Assembly (NCBI RefSeq): GCF_001692445.1
Contig: NZ_MAQA01000007.1
Location: 38,962 to 102,961 of the forward strand
Length of the DNA: 64,000 nucleotides
Source: Oerskovia enterophila
Lineage (GTDB): Bacteria; Actinomycetota; Actinomycetes; Actinomycetales; Cellulomonadaceae
Direction: 5' to 3'
Both the position numbers and the translations under genes were made by a program. Each line of letters opens with the position of its first letter. Position 1 is the stretch's first letter. Under the pieces are notes generated by a model that did not search any database, was not told the origin of the DNA, and was given only the letters and a program-made list of their open reading frames with translations. Of the stretch, positions 5,430 through 18,598 are shown one piece after another.

Positions 5430-8400
5430 CTACACCGAGAAGTACTTCGCCTCTGCGTGGTGGAACACGAATGCGTCCGTCGACTGCTCCGGGTGCAGCT
5501 GCAGCTCGTCCGAGAGCACCACACCCGCCCGCTCGGGCTTCAGCAGCTCGACGACCTTGCGGCGGTCCTCCATGTCGGGGCATGCCGGGTACCCCAGCGA
5601 GAACCTCGCCCCGCGGTACTTCAGGTCGAACATCCCTTGGACGTCGTCGGGCTCCTCGCTCGCGAACCCCAGCTCGGAGCGCACGCGGGAGTGCCACATC
5701 TCGGCGAGCGCCTCGGTGAGCTGCACGGACAGGCCGTGCAGCTCCATGTACTCGCGGTACTTGTTGGCCGAGAACAGCTTGGCCGTGTGCACGTCGACGG
5801 TGTCGCCCATGGTCACGAGCTGGACGGGCAGGACGTCGAAGCGCCCGGTCTCCTCGACCCACGAGCGCGGCTTGACGAAGTCCGCGAGGCACAGGTGACG
5901 GTCGCGCCGTTGCCGGGGGAACGTGAAGCGCAACCGCTCGGTCCCCACCGGACCGCCCGAGCCGCCGTCGGGCCCGTCGTGGTGCCCGACGACCACGTCG
6001 TTGCCCTCGGACCAGACCGGGAAGTAGCCGTAGATCACCGACGGGTCGACGATCCCTTCGGTCCGGACCTGCTCGAGCCACGCGTTGAGGCGCGGGCGGC
6101 CCTCGGTCTCGACGAGCTCCTCGTACGACGCCCCGGCCGCGCCTTCCGCACCGGACGAGCGCCCCGGCTTGAGCCCCCACTGACCCATGAACGTCGCGCG
6201 CTCGTCGAGGAACGCCGCGTAGTCGGCGAGCTGGATGCCCTTGACGATGCGCGTCCCCCAGAAGGGCGGGGTGGGGACCAGGTTGTCGGCCGCGACGTCG
6301 GAGCGGGCGGGCAGGTCCTCCTCGGGCGTCTGCGTCACGGTCACGGTCGCGTGCCGGCGCTTCTTGAGGGCAGGGAGCCCGACGGCGTCGCGCGCCTCTC
6401 CCCGCGCCACGCGGACGAGCGGCTCCATGAGTCGCAGGCCCTCGAACGCGTCACGCGCGTAGCGGACCTCGCCCTGGTAGACGTCGGCGAGGTCGTCCTC
6501 GACGTACGTGCGCGTCAGGGCCGCGCCGCCCAGCAGGACGGGCCAGCGCTGCGCGTACCCGCGGGCGTTGAGCTCCTCGAGGTTCTCCTTCATGACGACG
6601 GTCGACTTCACGAGCAGCCCGCTCATGCCGATCACGTCGGCGTCGTGGGCCTCGGCGGCCTCGATCATCGCGGCGATGGGCTGCTTGATACCGATGTTGA
6701 CCACGGTGTAGCCGTTGTTGGTCAGGATGATGTCGACCAGGTTCTTGCCGATGTCGTGCACGTCGCCGCGCACGGTGCCGATCACGATGGTGCCCTTGGA
6801 CCGGCCGCTCGCGTCCTCGGACTTCTCCATGTGCGGCTCCAGGTAGGCCACGGCGGTCTTCATGGCCTCGGCCGACTGCAGCACGAACGGGAGCTGCATC
6901 TCGCCCTTGCCGAACAGCTCGCCCACGACCTTCATGCCCTCGAGCAGGTGGTCGTTGACGATGTCGAGGGCCTTCCAGCCCTCGTCGAGCGCGGCCTGGA
7001 GGTCGGCGTCGAGCCCCTTGAGCTCGCCGTCGACGATGCGTCGCTCGAGGCGCTCGCCGAGCGGCAGCGCGGCCATCTCGGCCGCGCGGGCGTCCTTGAG
7101 CGACGCCGAGTCGACGCCCGCGAACAGGTCGAGCAGCCGGGCCAGGGGGTCGACCGTCATGTTCCCCTCGGCGTCGAACTCGCGGCGGTCCCACACGAGG
7201 TCGAGCGCGGCCTGGCGCTGCTCGTCGGGGATCTTCGCGAGCGGCAGGATCTTGGCCGCGTGCACGATCGCGGAGTCGAGCCCGGCCTCGACGGCCTCGT
7301 GCAGGAACACCGAGTTGAGGACGACGCGCGCGGCGGGGTTGAGCCCGAACGACACGTTGGAGACGCCGAGCGTGGTGTGCACGCCCGGGTAGGTGGCCTT
7401 GAGCGCGCGGATGGCCTCGATGGTCTCGATCGCGTCGCGTCGCGTCTCCTCCTGCCCGGTCGCGATGGGGAAGGTCAGGGTGTCGACGACGATGTCCTCG
7501 ATGCGCATGCCCCAGGTGCCTACGAGGTCGTCGATCAGGCGGCTCGCGATGGCCACCTTCGCGTCGGCCGTGCGGGCCTGGCCGTCCTCGTCGATCGTCA
7601 GGGCGATGACCGCGGCGCCGTGCTCCTTGACGAGCGGCATGATCCGCGCGTAGCGCGAGGTGGGGCCGTCGCCGTCCTCGAAGTTCACCGAGTTCACGAC
7701 CGCGCGCCCGCCGATGAGCTCGAGACCCGCCTGGATCACGGGCGGCTCGGTCGAGTCGATCACGAGCGGCAGCGTCGAGGCGCTCGCGAGCCGTGAGACG
7801 ACCGCGCGGGCGTCCGCGACGCCGTCACGCCCCACGTAGTCGATGCACACGTCCAGCAGGTGCGCACCGTCGCGCGTCTGGGCGCGCGCGATCGCGACGC
7901 ACTCGTCCCAGTTCTCGGCGAGCATGGCCTCGCGGAACGCCTTGGACCCGTTGGCGTTGGTGCGCTCACCGATCGCGAGGAACGAGGCGTCCTGGTCGAA
8001 GTCGACGTGCGAGTACAGGCTCGCGACGCCGACCTCGCGCGCGGGGCTGCGCGGGGCCACGGGCCGGGCGCGGACGGCCTCGACGACCTGACGCAGGTGC
8101 TCGGGCGTGGTGCCGCAGCACCCGCCCACGAGGCCCAGGCCGAACTCGGTGACGAACTGGGCGTGGGCCGCGGCGAGCTCGCTCGGCGTGAGCGGGTAGG
8201 AGGCGCCGTTCTTGCCCAGCACGGGCAGGCCCGCGTTGGGCATGCACGTCACGGGGATCTCGGCGTGCTTGGACAGGTGGCGAAGGTGCTCGCTCATCTC
8301 GGCGGGCCCCGTGGCGCAGTTCAGGCCGATCGCGTCCACGCCGAGCGACTGGAGCGTGGTCAGCGCTGCGCCGATCTCCGAACCCATGAGCATGGTGCCC

Positions 8401-9008
8401 GTGGTCTCGACCGTGACCTGCACGATGACCGGCACCGAGCGCCCCTCCGCGGCCATCGCGGCGCGCGAGCCGTTGACCGCGGCCTTGGCCTGGAGCAGGT
8501 CCTGGCTGGTCTCGACGAGGATCGCGTCCACCCCGCCCTCGAGCAGGCCGGCCGCCTGCTCGGCGAACGTGTCGCGCAGGTTCGCGTACGTCGTGTGTCC
8601 CAGGCTCGGCAGCTTGGTCCCGGGGCCCATCGAGCCCAGCACCCAGCGTGGCTGCTCGGGGGTCGAGAACGCGTCCGCGCGCTCGCGTGCGATGCGCGCC
8701 CCGGCCGCGGCGAGCTCGCGGATGCGGTCCTCGATGTCGTAGTCCGACAGGTTGGACCAGTTGGCGCCGAACGTGTTGGTCTCGACGCAGTCGACGCCGA
8801 CCTCGAGGTAGGCGTCGTGGACGGCGGCGATGATGTCGGGTCGCGAGACGTTGAGGATCTCGTTGCAGCCCTCGAGCTGCTGGTAGTCCTCGAGGCTCGG
8901 GTCCTGCTCCTGGATCATGGTCCCCATGGCGCCGTCGGCGACGACCACGCGGGTGCGCAGGGCCTCGGCGAAGGCGGCGGATCGGGCGTTGGCGACGTCG
9001 TGGGGCAT
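5430..9008 (-). CDS. metH: Cobalamin-dependent methionine synthase
   Basis: A 1192-residue enzyme, normal length for MetH, that transfers a methyl group from 5-methyltetrahydrofolate to homocysteine through cobalamin. All four modules are visible. The homocysteine/zinc domain has GLNCATG near residue 230 and GGCCGTTPEHL near 297. The pterin-binding domain follows (about 340-600). The B12 domain has the DVHDIGKN motif near 748, where His is the lower cobalt ligand. The C-terminal AdoMet activation domain has FSLGYPACPD near 1139. The start at ATG 9008 is preceded by TACAGT about eight bases upstream and no Shine-Dalgarno, suggesting a leaderless message. No cobalamin or SAM riboswitch fits in the 91-bp divergent gap to the GNAT gene. 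Confidence 0.97.
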   Translation of the reverse strand: MPHDVANARSAAFAEALRTRVVVADGAMGTMIQEQDPSLEDYQQLEGCNEILNVSRPDIIAAVHDAYLEVGVDCVETNTFGANWSNLSDYDIEDRIRELAAAGARIARERADAFSTPEQPRWVLGSMGPGTKLPSLGHTTYANLRDTFAEQAAGLLEGGVDAILVETSQDLLQAKAAVNGSRAAMAAEGRSVPVIVQVTVETTGTMLMGSEIGAALTTLQSLGVDAIGLNCATGPAEMSEHLRHLSKHAEIPVTCMPNAGLPVLGKNGASYPLTPSELAAAHAQFVTEFGLGLVGGCCGTTPEHLRQVVEAVRARPVAPRSPAREVGVASLYSHVDFDQDASFLAIGERTNANGSKAFREAMLAENWDECVAIARAQTRDGAHLLDVCIDYVGRDGVADARAVVSRLASASTLPLVIDSTEPPVIQAGLELIGGRAVVNSVNFEDGDGPTSRYARIMPLVKEHGAAVIALTIDEDGQARTADAKVAIASRLIDDLVGTWGMRIEDIVVDTLTFPIATGQEETRRDAIETIEAIRALKATYPGVHTTLGVSNVSFGLNPAARVVLNSVFLHEAVEAGLDSAIVHAAKILPLAKIPDEQRQAALDLVWDRREFDAEGNMTVDPLARLLDLFAGVDSASLKDARAAEMAALPLGERLERRIVDGELKGLDADLQAALDEGWKALDIVNDHLLEGMKVVGELFGKGEMQLPFVLQSAEAMKTAVAYLEPHMEKSEDASGRSKGTIVIGTVRGDVHDIGKNLVDIILTNNGYTVVNIGIKQPIAAMIEAAEAHDADVIGMSGLLVKSTVVMKENLEELNARGYAQRWPVLLGGAALTRTYVEDDLADVYQGEVRYARDAFEGLRLMEPLVRVARGEARDAVGLPALKKRRHATVTVTQTPEEDLPARSDVAADNLVPTPPFWGTRIVKGIQLADYAAFLDERATFMGQWGLKPGRSSGAEGAAGASYEELVETEGRPRLNAWLEQVRTEGIVDPSVIYGYFPVWSEGNDVVVGHHDGPDGGSGGPVGTERLRFTFPRQRRDRHLCLADFVKPRSWVEETGRFDVLPVQLVTMGDTVDVHTAKLFSANKYREYMELHGLSVQLTEALAEMWHSRVRSELGFASEEPDDVQGMFDLKYRGARFSLGYPACPDMEDRRKVVELLKPERAGVVLSDELQLHPEQSTDAFVFHHAEAKYFSV

Positions 9009-9099
9009 GAGGCGAACTGTAACGCCGGGCCGCACGCCGTCACCTGGGTGTCCGGAAAACAGGATGCTGCACGCGACGCTGCGACCTAGCGTGGTGCGC

Positions 9100-10182
9100 A
9101 TGAGCACCGAACCGTCCTCCCCGCCGGCCCTCGCCCCGATCGCCGAGCGCGTGGCCGCGCCCGCCCACCTGCCGCTCCCCGAGGTCGACGGCCTGGTCTG
9201 GCGCTCCCTGACGCTCGCGGACGCACCGGCTCTCTTCGCGCTGACGGCGGCCGTCGAGGAGCACGACCGGCATCCGTTCCGCACCTCGCTCGAGGAGACC
9301 GAGGAGATGTTCGAGGGGGAGTGGCGCGACCTCGCCCGCGACACCCTGGTGGGCCTGGACGTCGACGGCGAGCCGCGCGCCTACGCGTCGGTCGACACCC
9401 GCCCCGGCGACGCGAGCGTCGTCCGCGCGTTCGTCCAGGGCGCGGTCCACCCGCGGTGGCGGGGACGCGGCGTCGGGCGTCAGGTCCTGGCCTGGTCGAC
9501 GGGGCGTGCGCGTCAGCTCCTCGCGGCCTCGGGCAAGGAGCTGCCCGCGCGCATCGCGGGCTACGTCCAGGACGGCGACGCGCCCGAGTGCCGCCTGTTC
9601 GAGGCCGCGGGCTACACGGCCAACCGCTACTACTCGACCCTGCGTCGAGACCTGTCGCTGCCCGTCCCCGAGGTCGCGCTGGGCGACGGCCTGCGGGTCG
9701 TCCCGTGGTCTCCCGAGCTCGACGAGGCCACGCGCCTGGCCCACAACGACGCGTTCCGCGACCACTGGGGCAGCGAGCCCGCGACGCCCGAGTCCTGGGT
9801 GCACGGGCGCAGCATGTTCGCGCCCGAGTGGAGCGTGCTCGTCGTCGACGACGCTGCGCCCGACGGCGTCGCTCCCCGCGCGAGCACCGGCGGTGGCCCC
9901 GTCGTGGCCGGGTATCTCCTGTCGGGCCGGTACGAGCAGGACTGGCCCGTCGCGGGGTACTCGAGCGGGTACACCGAGACCCTCGGGGTCCGCCGGGAGT
10001 ACCGCGGGCGCAGGATCGCGCTCGCGCTCCTCAGCGCGGGCATGACCGCCTACCAGGCCGGCGGGGTCGAGTTCGCCGAGCTCGACGTCGACACCGAGAA
10101 CCCGTCCGGGGCTCACGGGCTCTACGCGAGCCTCGGTTACGAGAAGAAAGACGGCTCCCGGATGTACTCGATCGAGCTCTGA
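9100..10182 (+). CDS. Tandem GNAT-family N-acetyltransferase
   Basis: A 360-residue protein with two GNAT folds. The first (about residues 30-190) has the acetyl-CoA motif HPRWRGRGVGRQVL; the second (about 200-360) has RREYRGRRIALALL and ends with NPSGAHGLYASLGYEKK. The two-domain layout resembles mycothiol synthase MshD and related actinobacterial acetyltransferases, but the substrate cannot be read from sequence. The ATG at 9100 has TAGCGT shortly upstream and no ribosome-binding site. Divergent from metH. Confidence 0.85.
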   Translation: MSTEPSSPPALAPIAERVAAPAHLPLPEVDGLVWRSLTLADAPALFALTAAVEEHDRHPFRTSLEETEEMFEGEWRDLARDTLVGLDVDGEPRAYASVDTRPGDASVVRAFVQGAVHPRWRGRGVGRQVLAWSTGRARQLLAASGKELPARIAGYVQDGDAPECRLFEAAGYTANRYYSTLRRDLSLPVPEVALGDGLRVVPWSPELDEATRLAHNDAFRDHWGSEPATPESWVHGRSMFAPEWSVLVVDDAAPDGVAPRASTGGGPVVAGYLLSGRYEQDWPVAGYSSGYTETLGVRREYRGRRIALALLSAGMTAYQAGGVEFAELDVDTENPSGAHGLYASLGYEKKDGSRMYSIEL

Positions 10183-10271
10183 GGCCCTACCGTGTCCCCA
10201 GGTCAGCGCGGCAACGGTGCCGCGCGCCAGGGCGCCCGTGACCCGGGTCGCCCTTCCTGGAAAGGAACGAC

Positions 10272-11060
10272 GTGGTCTCCTCGACTCCTCGTGTCTCGCA
10301 CGCACCCACCTCGCGCCGAGCGGTCTCGATCGTGACCGTGCTGCGGCGCCGCCCCGTGGCGGCGCTCGCGGCCGGTGCCTTCCTGCTGCTTTCCGCGGTG
10401 CACCTGGTCGCCCACCTGGCCGGACAGGAGCAGGTCGCCAACGTGACCCAGTGGTTCGTCATGCCGCTCCTGGCGCTCGTCGTCTGGACCGCCACGGGAG
10501 CGCCTCGGGGCACGGCCGCCGCACCGGCCGCAGGGCCGCGCGGGCGGTCCCGCCTCGTGCGGTGGACGCTCGTCGCGCTCGGGTTCTCGTGGCTCGGTGA
10601 CTCCGCGCCCGACCTGTCGAGCGGCGACGCCTCGTTCCTGACCATGGTCGGGTTCTTCCTGCTCGCGCAGGTCGCGTACGTCGCGGCCTTCTGGCCGTCG
10701 CGCGGTTCGAGCGTGCTGCGTCGCCCGGTCCTGCTCGTCCCCTACGCGCTCGCCCTCGTCGCGCTCGTGGTCCTGTGCGCCCCGCACGCGGGCGCGCTGC
10801 TGGTCCCGGTCATGGTCTACGGCCTCTGCCTGGCGCTCATGGCGGTGCTGTCGACCGGGGTGAACCGGGTCGCGGGCATCGGCGGGGCGATCTTCCTGGT
10901 CTCCGACGCGCTCATCGCCCTGGGGGCGTTCGTCCCGGGCTTCGAGGTGCCGGGGCCGCTGTCCTCGGGGTTCTTGGTCATGGTCACCTACCTCGCGGGC
11001 CAGGCGCTGCTGGCGGTCGGGATCCTGCGCCGCGACGCGGCCGAGGCAGGGGAGTCCTAG
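10272..11060 (+). CDS. YhhN-family (lysoplasmalogenase-like) membrane protein
   Basis: A 262-residue polytopic membrane protein with about eight hydrophobic helices and the conserved FSWLGD region (about residues 112-117), GFFLLAQVAYVAAF, and a second Asp-containing helix (LVSDALIALGAF), all typical of the YhhN/TMEM86 family that hydrolyses the vinyl ether of lysoplasmalogen. Starts at GTG 10272 behind AAAGGAA. A CCTACCGTGT promoter-like element lies at 10186-10195. Substrate in bacteria is uncertain. Confidence 0.8.
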   Translation: MVSSTPRVSHAPTSRRAVSIVTVLRRRPVAALAAGAFLLLSAVHLVAHLAGQEQVANVTQWFVMPLLALVVWTATGAPRGTAAAPAAGPRGRSRLVRWTLVALGFSWLGDSAPDLSSGDASFLTMVGFFLLAQVAYVAAFWPSRGSSVLRRPVLLVPYALALVALVVLCAPHAGALLVPVMVYGLCLALMAVLSTGVNRVAGIGGAIFLVSDALIALGAFVPGFEVPGPLSSGFLVMVTYLAGQALLAVGILRRDAAEAGES

Positions 11061-11086
11061 GCGGCCTGGCCGTGCCGGCCGCGTGA

Positions 11087-11133
11087 GACGGCCGAGGGGC
11101 CGACCGGAGACACCGGTCGACCCCTCGGCCGTC
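11087..11133. terminator. Bidirectional hairpin terminator
   Basis: 21-bp arms (11087-11107 and 11113-11133) with one mismatch and a 5-nt loop. It lies between the converging YhhN gene and parC. No U-tract on either strand. Confidence 0.75.
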
Positions 11134-11164
11134 CGCCGCGTGGAGCGGCGGGGTCGTGCTGTGC

Positions 11165-13648
<2,484 letters not shown>

Positions 13649-13868
13649 GGGTCGTCGGGCTCCTGCGGGTCGGTGGATCGGGGACAGCGGTCGTCGCGTG
13701 GCGAAGGCTCGGGTGCGGCGGGCACGGCGGGCACGGTTGCGGCCTGGTGGTCCAGGACGCGCAGCACCAGCGAACGATACTGCGGGGCACCGACACCCGG
13801 GCCCCATTCTCCCGCGAACCGGGCGTGCCGCTGACCAGCGGTGCCACGACCCACGTAGCCTAGGGCGG

Positions 13869-16739
13869 GTGAGCGGACACGACGTCCCGGCGGAGCCCGA
13901 CGCGGGGCCCCACGACGCCGGCCAGGGGGAGTACCCGGTCGAGTGGGAGGCGGACGTGGTGCTGCGCGACGGCAGCACGACGCACGTGCGCCCCATCCGC
14001 CCGTCCGACGCCCCGGCCCTCCAGCGCTTCCACATGGGGCAGTCCGAGCGCTCGACCTACCTGCGCTTCTTCGCGAACATCGAGCGGCTCTCGGACCGTG
14101 ACCTCGCGCGCTTCACGGTCGTCGACCACGACGAGCGCGTGGCCCTGGTCGCGGTCAAGCGCGTGGGAGAGGACGCGCGCGAGGACATCATCGGCGTCGC
14201 GCGCTTCGACAAGGTGACGCCGCACGAGGCCGAGGTCGCCTTCAACATCGCCGATGCCGAGCAGGGGCGCGGACTGGGCTCGGTGCTGCTCGAGCACCTC
14301 GCGGTCGCGGCGAGGGAGCGCGGGGTGCGGCGGTTCAGCGCCGAGGTGCTGCCGCAGAACGGCAAGATGCTCGCGGTCTTCCAGGAGGCCGGGTACGCCA
14401 CGAGCCAGCACGTCGACGACGGGATCGTCGCCGTCAGCGTCGACCTCGACCCGACCGAGCGCTCGCGGGCGGTCATGGCGGACCGCGAGCACCGCGCCGA
14501 GGCGCGGTCGATGCACGGCCTGCTCACGGCGCGTCGCGTCCTGCTCGTCGGGCCGGGTCCGACGGCGGAGCCCGGCACCGCGAGCCGTCTCATGGCAGAG
14601 CGCGTGCTCGCGAACGCGTCGACGGACCCGGGCGACGGCACGTTCGACGTCGTGGGGGTCGCTCCTCCGGCGGGCTTCGGCGACCTCGCCGCAGAGCCCG
14701 CGGAGGGAGGAGCCGAGGGGAGGGCAGAGGGCGACACCGCACCGGCCCCCTCGGCCGTCCGGTTCTTCGGGCGGATCGCGGACGTCCCCGGGCCCGTGGA
14801 CCTCGCCCTGCTCGCGCTGCCCCCGCGCGAGGCGATCGCGGCCACGGCCGAGCTCGAGCGCCTGGGCGTGCGCGCCGTCGTCGTGCTCTCGGCGGGGTAC
14901 GCCGAGACCGGGCCCGAGGGCCTGGCCCTGCGGCGCGAGCTGCTGCGCACCGCGCACGCCGCCGGGATGCGCGTGGTCGGCCCCGCGACGTACGGGCTCT
15001 TCACGACCCACGTCGAGCACCGGCTCAACGCGAGCCTGGCCGAGGCGCTGCCGCCCGCCGGGAGCATCGGGATCTTCTGCCAGTCGGCGCCCACCGCGGT
15101 CACGCTCCTGGCGACCGCGCTGCGGCGCGGGATCGGGGTCTCGTCGTTCGTGTCGGCAGGGCACCGGGCCGACGTCTCGGGCAACGACCTCATGCAGTTC
15201 TGGCAGGACGACCCCGAGACCTCGGTCGTGTGCCTGTACCTCGAGTCGATCGGCAACCCGCGCAAGTTCTCCCGCATCGCGCGCAGGCTCGCGTCGGTCA
15301 AGCCCGTCGTGGTCGTGACCGCGGGGCGCTCGGGGCAGGTCGTGCCGCCCGGGCACGCGGTGCGCTCGACCCGTGCCCCTCGCCGCACGCTCGACGAGAT
15401 GCTGCGCCAGTCGGGCGTGATCCACGCCGAGAACACCCACCACCTGGTCGACATCGCCCAGCTCCTGGCGTACCAGCCGCTGCCGGGCGGTCGGCGCATC
15501 GGGCTCCTCACGTCGTCGGCCGCGCTCACCGCGCTCGTCGCGGAGGCGGTGGGGTCGGCCGGGCTCGTGGTCTCGGACCGGTCGGGCTTCGTGGCCGAGG
15601 ACGCCGACGACGCCGAGGTCGAGGCCGCGGTCGAGGCGATCTTCGCCCCCGACGCGTGCGACGTCGTCGTCGCGGTGCACGTACCCACGGTGCGACCGCG
15701 CGGGGAGGCGTTCTCGCGGGCCGTCGCGCGCGCGGCCGCAGCGAGCGGTCGCACCACGGTCGCGAGCGTCCTGGGCATGCACGGGCTCGCCGAGGAGCTC
15801 TCGGCCCCCGACCCGGCGAACCCCGACGGCCCGCCGGTGCACGTGCCCGCCTACTCGACGCCCGAGGACGCGGTCGCCGCGGTCGAGGCCGTGGTCGGGT
15901 ACGCCCGCTGGCGCGAGGCCGACCACGGGACGGTCGAGCGGCCGACGGGCGTCGACTCCGACGGGGCGCGCGCCCTGGTCGAGGCGGCGCTCGTCGGGGA
16001 CACCGTGGTGGACCTCGACGCCCAGGACGTCGCGCGCCTGCTCGCGGCCTACGGGATCGAGCTCTGGCCCTCGCGCCGCGTCCGCACGGCCGACGAGGCC
16101 GTCGCGGCGGCCCAGGACATCGGCTGGCCCGTGGCGCTCAAGAGCACCGCGGAGTCGCTGCGGCACCGCGCGGACCTGGGGGGAGTGCGCCTCGACATCG
16201 GCGACGAGGACGAGCTGCGCGACGACGTGGAGCAGATGCGCCAGACGCTCGCGGCCGTGCTGCCGGGAGCTTGCAGCACCGGGACCGGTGACGACGAGCA
16301 GGGGGACTCGGACGGCCCTGCACCCTTCGAGGTCCAGCGCATGGCCGACGCGGGCGTCGCGTGCGTCGTGCGCTCGACCGAGGACCAGCTCTTCGGCCCG
16401 GTCGTCTCGTTCGGCCTCGCGGGCGACGCGGTCGACCTCCTGGGCGACGTCAGCTACGGCGTGCCGCCCCTCACGGACGTCGACGTCGCGACCATGGTCC
16501 GCTCGATCCGCGCCGCGCCCCGCCTGTTCGGGTACATGGGCGCGCCCGTCGCGGACACCGCGGCCCTCGAGGACCTGCTGGCCCGCGTGTCGCTCATGGC
16601 CGACGAGCTGCCCGAGCTGCGCAGCGTCGAGATCTACCCGGTCGTGGTCGCCGAGCGCGGCGCGGCGGTGCTGGGCGCCCGCGTCCAGGTCGCTGGGGCC
16701 CAGCGCGCCGACACCCTGCGCCGAGCCCTGCCGGGCTGA
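13869..16739 (+). CDS. Pat-type fusion: GNAT acetyltransferase with ADP-forming acyl-CoA-synthetase-like domains
   Basis: A 956-residue protein. The N-terminal GNAT domain (about residues 30-195) has [21 protein letters not shown] CoA-binding Rossmann region (about 215-340), a succinyl-CoA-ligase-like region (about 360-650) and a C-terminal ATP-grasp domain (about 700-950) follow. This matches actinobacterial protein lysine acetyltransferases that tune acyl-CoA synthetases, in the GNAT-first order. The usual SHTGA phosphohistidine motif is altered to GHAVRS near residue 495, suggesting the ligase half is a sensor rather than an active synthetase (inference). The GTG start at 13869 is probably leaderless, with TAGCCT just upstream. 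It is divergent from parC. Confidence 0.85.
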   Translation: MSGHDVPAEPDAGPHDAGQGEYPVEWEADVVLRDGSTTHVRPIRPSDAPALQRFHMGQSERSTYLRFFANIERLSDRDLARFTVVDHDERVALVAVKRVGEDAREDIIGVARFDKVTPHEAEVAFNIADAEQGRGLGSVLLEHLAVAARERGVRRFSAEVLPQNGKMLAVFQEAGYATSQHVDDGIVAVSVDLDPTERSRAVMADREHRAEARSMHGLLTARRVLLVGPGPTAEPGTASRLMAERVLANASTDPGDGTFDVVGVAPPAGFGDLAAEPAEGGAEGRAEGDTAPAPSAVRFFGRIADVPGPVDLALLALPPREAIAATAELERLGVRAVVVLSAGYAETGPEGLALRRELLRTAHAAGMRVVGPATYGLFTTHVEHRLNASLAEALPPAGSIGIFCQSAPTAVTLLATALRRGIGVSSFVSAGHRADVSGNDLMQFWQDDPETSVVCLYLESIGNPRKFSRIARRLASVKPVVVVTAGRSGQVVPPGHAVRSTRAPRRTLDEMLRQSGVIHAENTHHLVDIAQLLAYQPLPGGRRIGLLTSSAALTALVAEAVGSAGLVVSDRSGFVAEDADDAEVEAAVEAIFAPDACDVVVAVHVPTVRPRGEAFSRAVARAAAASGRTTVASVLGMHGLAEELSAPDPANPDGPPVHVPAYSTPEDAVAAVEAVVGYARWREADHGTVERPTGVDSDGARALVEAALVGDTVVDLDAQDVARLLAAYGIELWPSRRVRTADEAVAAAQDIGWPVALKSTAESLRHRADLGGVRLDIGDEDELRDDVEQMRQTLAAVLPGACSTGTGDDEQGDSDGPAPFEVQRMADAGVACVVRSTEDQLFGPVVSFGLAGDAVDLLGDVSYGVPPLTDVDVATMVRSIRAAPRLFGYMGAPVADTAALEDLLARVSLMADELPELRSVEIYPVVVAERGAAVLGARVQVAGAQRADTLRRALPG

Positions 16740-16826
16740 GGCGTCCACAGGCCCCCGCGGGGCCGAGGCGCCCACAGCCCGGGGGCGGACTGGCCCCGCC
16801 GCGTCGAGCGGTGGGAGAATGCGCGG

Positions 16827-17429
16827 GTGCCATCTGCTGAATCTGCCTCCCGGACCGACCTGACCTCCCAGCTGCGCCGTGCGGGCTACTACCCCGAGCT
16901 GGTCCAGGACGTCCTCGACGTCGCGATCGCCGGCGAGGAGCTCGTGTCCCACCTGGTGTACGTCGAGACGACGTTCGACACCGAGGTCCGTCGCCACCTG
17001 ACCGTCCTGGTCCTGACCCCGACGCGCCTCATCACGGCCCACGTCGACGACCACCCCGCGGACAGCGAGAACCCCTCGGCCTCCGCAGCCGCGACCACCG
17101 AGTCCGTGCCGATCACCGAGCTGCGCTCGGTCTCGCTCACGCACGTCGTCCTCGACCCCGAGAAGCACCGCAGCGGCACCCCCCCCATCGAGGTCACGCT
17201 CGCGATCGGCTGGGGCGCCGTCTCGCGCGTCGACCTCGAGCCCGCCCAGTGCCCCGACCCGGGCTGCGAGGCCGACCACGGCCTGACGGGCCAGATCACT
17301 CCCGACGACATCGTGGTGCGCGTGAGCGCCGAGGCGGAGGGCCGCGACGCCGTCCGCAACGCGCTCGCGTTCGCGCGCGAGCTCTCGACGGCCACGGCCC
17401 GCCGCGACGCAGGCCGGGCGAGCCGGTGA
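16827..17429 (+). CDS. DUF5998 family protein
   Basis: A 200-residue soluble protein of a family restricted to actinobacteria, recognised by the opening DLTSQLRRAGYYPELVQDVLD, the HLVYVETTFDTEVRRHLTVL strand pair and a conserved late Cys pair (CPDPGCEADHGL). Biochemical function unknown. The GTG start at 16827 follows GAGAAT and has no ribosome-binding site, so it is probably leaderless. Its stop overlaps the next gene as GTGA, and the same pair is often adjacent in related genomes (family knowledge). Confidence 0.8.
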   Translation: MPSAESASRTDLTSQLRRAGYYPELVQDVLDVAIAGEELVSHLVYVETTFDTEVRRHLTVLVLTPTRLITAHVDDHPADSENPSASAAATTESVPITELRSVSLTHVVLDPEKHRSGTPPIEVTLAIGWGAVSRVDLEPAQCPDPGCEADHGLTGQITPDDIVVRVSAEAEGRDAVRNALAFARELSTATARRDAGRASR

Positions 17430-18598
17430 CGGTCCTGCCCGAGGTCCTGCCCGACGGCCTGCTCGCCCCCCGCTACGACGGGCTCGCGCTCAGCTCGGTC
17501 CTGCCCGCGGCCGCGGGCGCGCTCGGGGTCGACCTGACGACCGCCACGGGGACCCGCTCGACCCAGGCGCGCACCGACCTCGCGCTACCCGCCGCTGACC
17601 GTGTGTGCGTCGTCCTGGTCGACGGGCTCGGCCACACCAACCTCACCGAGCGCGCGGGGCACGCCCCGTTCCTGCGCTCGCTCCTCGCGTCCTCGCGCGT
17701 GCTCACCTCGAGCTTCCCCAGCACGACCGCCGCGGCGATCGGGACCTTCGGCACGGGGACCTCGCCCGGGCGGACGGGCATGCTGGGGTACACCCAGCGC
17801 AACGCCGCCACGGGGCGTCTGGCCAACATGGTCTCGTGGGAGGGAGCGGCCCCGCCCCAGGAGCTCCAGCAGGAGCCGCCCGTCCTCGAGCAGGTCGCGG
17901 CCACAGGCCGCGAGGTCCTGTCGGTGGGCCCCGCGCGCTTCGCGGGCTCGGGCATGACCGTGGCCGCCCTGCGCGGCGCGCGCTACGTCGCGGCCGAGTC
18001 CATCGCGGACCGCGTCGACACGGTCTCCTGGGAGCTCACGGCCCCCGGCCTGGTGTACCTGTACTGGGGAGACGTCGACAAGGCGGGCCATCACCACGGC
18101 TGGCGCTCGCGGCAGTGGGGCGACGCGCTCTCCGACCTCGACCGCGAGCTCGGACGCCTGGCCCGGTCGCTGCCCCACGGCACGCTGCTGCTCGTCACGG
18201 CCGACCACGGGATGGTCGACGTCGACCGCTCGCAACGCTGGGACGTCGCCAGGACGCCCGCGCTCGGCCGCGGGGTCGCGCTCGTGGGCGGCGAGCCGCG
18301 CGCCGTGCACGTCTACACGCACGCGGACCAGGCAGCGGCCGTGGCCGGGCGCTGGTCCGAGGTCCTCGGGGACGCGGCCCTCGTCGCGCTGCGCGAGGAC
18401 GCGGTCGCCGCGGGGTGGTTCGGACCCGTCGCGGAGCACGTGCTGCCCACGATCGGCGACGTCGTGGTCGCGATGCGCGGCCGCGCCACGGTCGTGGACT
18501 CGCGGACCCAGACGCCGGCCTCGATGCAGCTCGTCGGGGTCCACGGCTCCCTCACGCGCACCGAGATGCAGGTCCCGCTGCTCGTCACGACCACCTGA
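17426..18598 (+). CDS. Alkaline-phosphatase-superfamily nucleotide pyrophosphatase/phosphodiesterase
   Basis: A 390-residue metalloenzyme. The metal-binding Asp lies in [12 protein letters not shown] (about residues 53-64), the nucleophile Thr in SFPSTTAAAIGTFGTG, and further ligands in GDVDKAGHHHG and TADHGMVDVD. This pattern matches the NPP/PhoD-like phosphodiesterases of the alkaline phosphatase superfamily. No signal peptide is seen, so it is probably cytoplasmic. The start is GTG 17426, coupled to the DUF5998 gene by a 4-nt overlap. Substrate unknown. Confidence 0.85.
   Translation: MTVLPEVLPDGLLAPRYDGLALSSVLPAAAGALGVDLTTATGTRSTQARTDLALPAADRVCVVLVDGLGHTNLTERAGHAPFLRSLLASSRVLTSSFPSTTAAAIGTFGTGTSPGRTGMLGYTQRNAATGRLANMVSWEGAAPPQELQQEPPVLEQVAATGREVLSVGPARFAGSGMTVAALRGARYVAAESIADRVDTVSWELTAPGLVYLYWGDVDKAGHHHGWRSRQWGDALSDLDRELGRLARSLPHGTLLLVTADHGMVDVDRSQRWDVARTPALGRGVALVGGEPRAVHVYTHADQAAAVAGRWSEVLGDAALVALREDAVAAGWFGPVAEHVLPTIGDVVVAMRGRATVVDSRTQTPASMQLVGVHGSLTRTEMQVPLLVTTT

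Noticed and set aside
9009..9099. Cobalamin or SAM riboswitch before metH
   Set aside because: Only 91 bp shared with a divergent gene and no recognisable aptamer element; metH looks leaderless.
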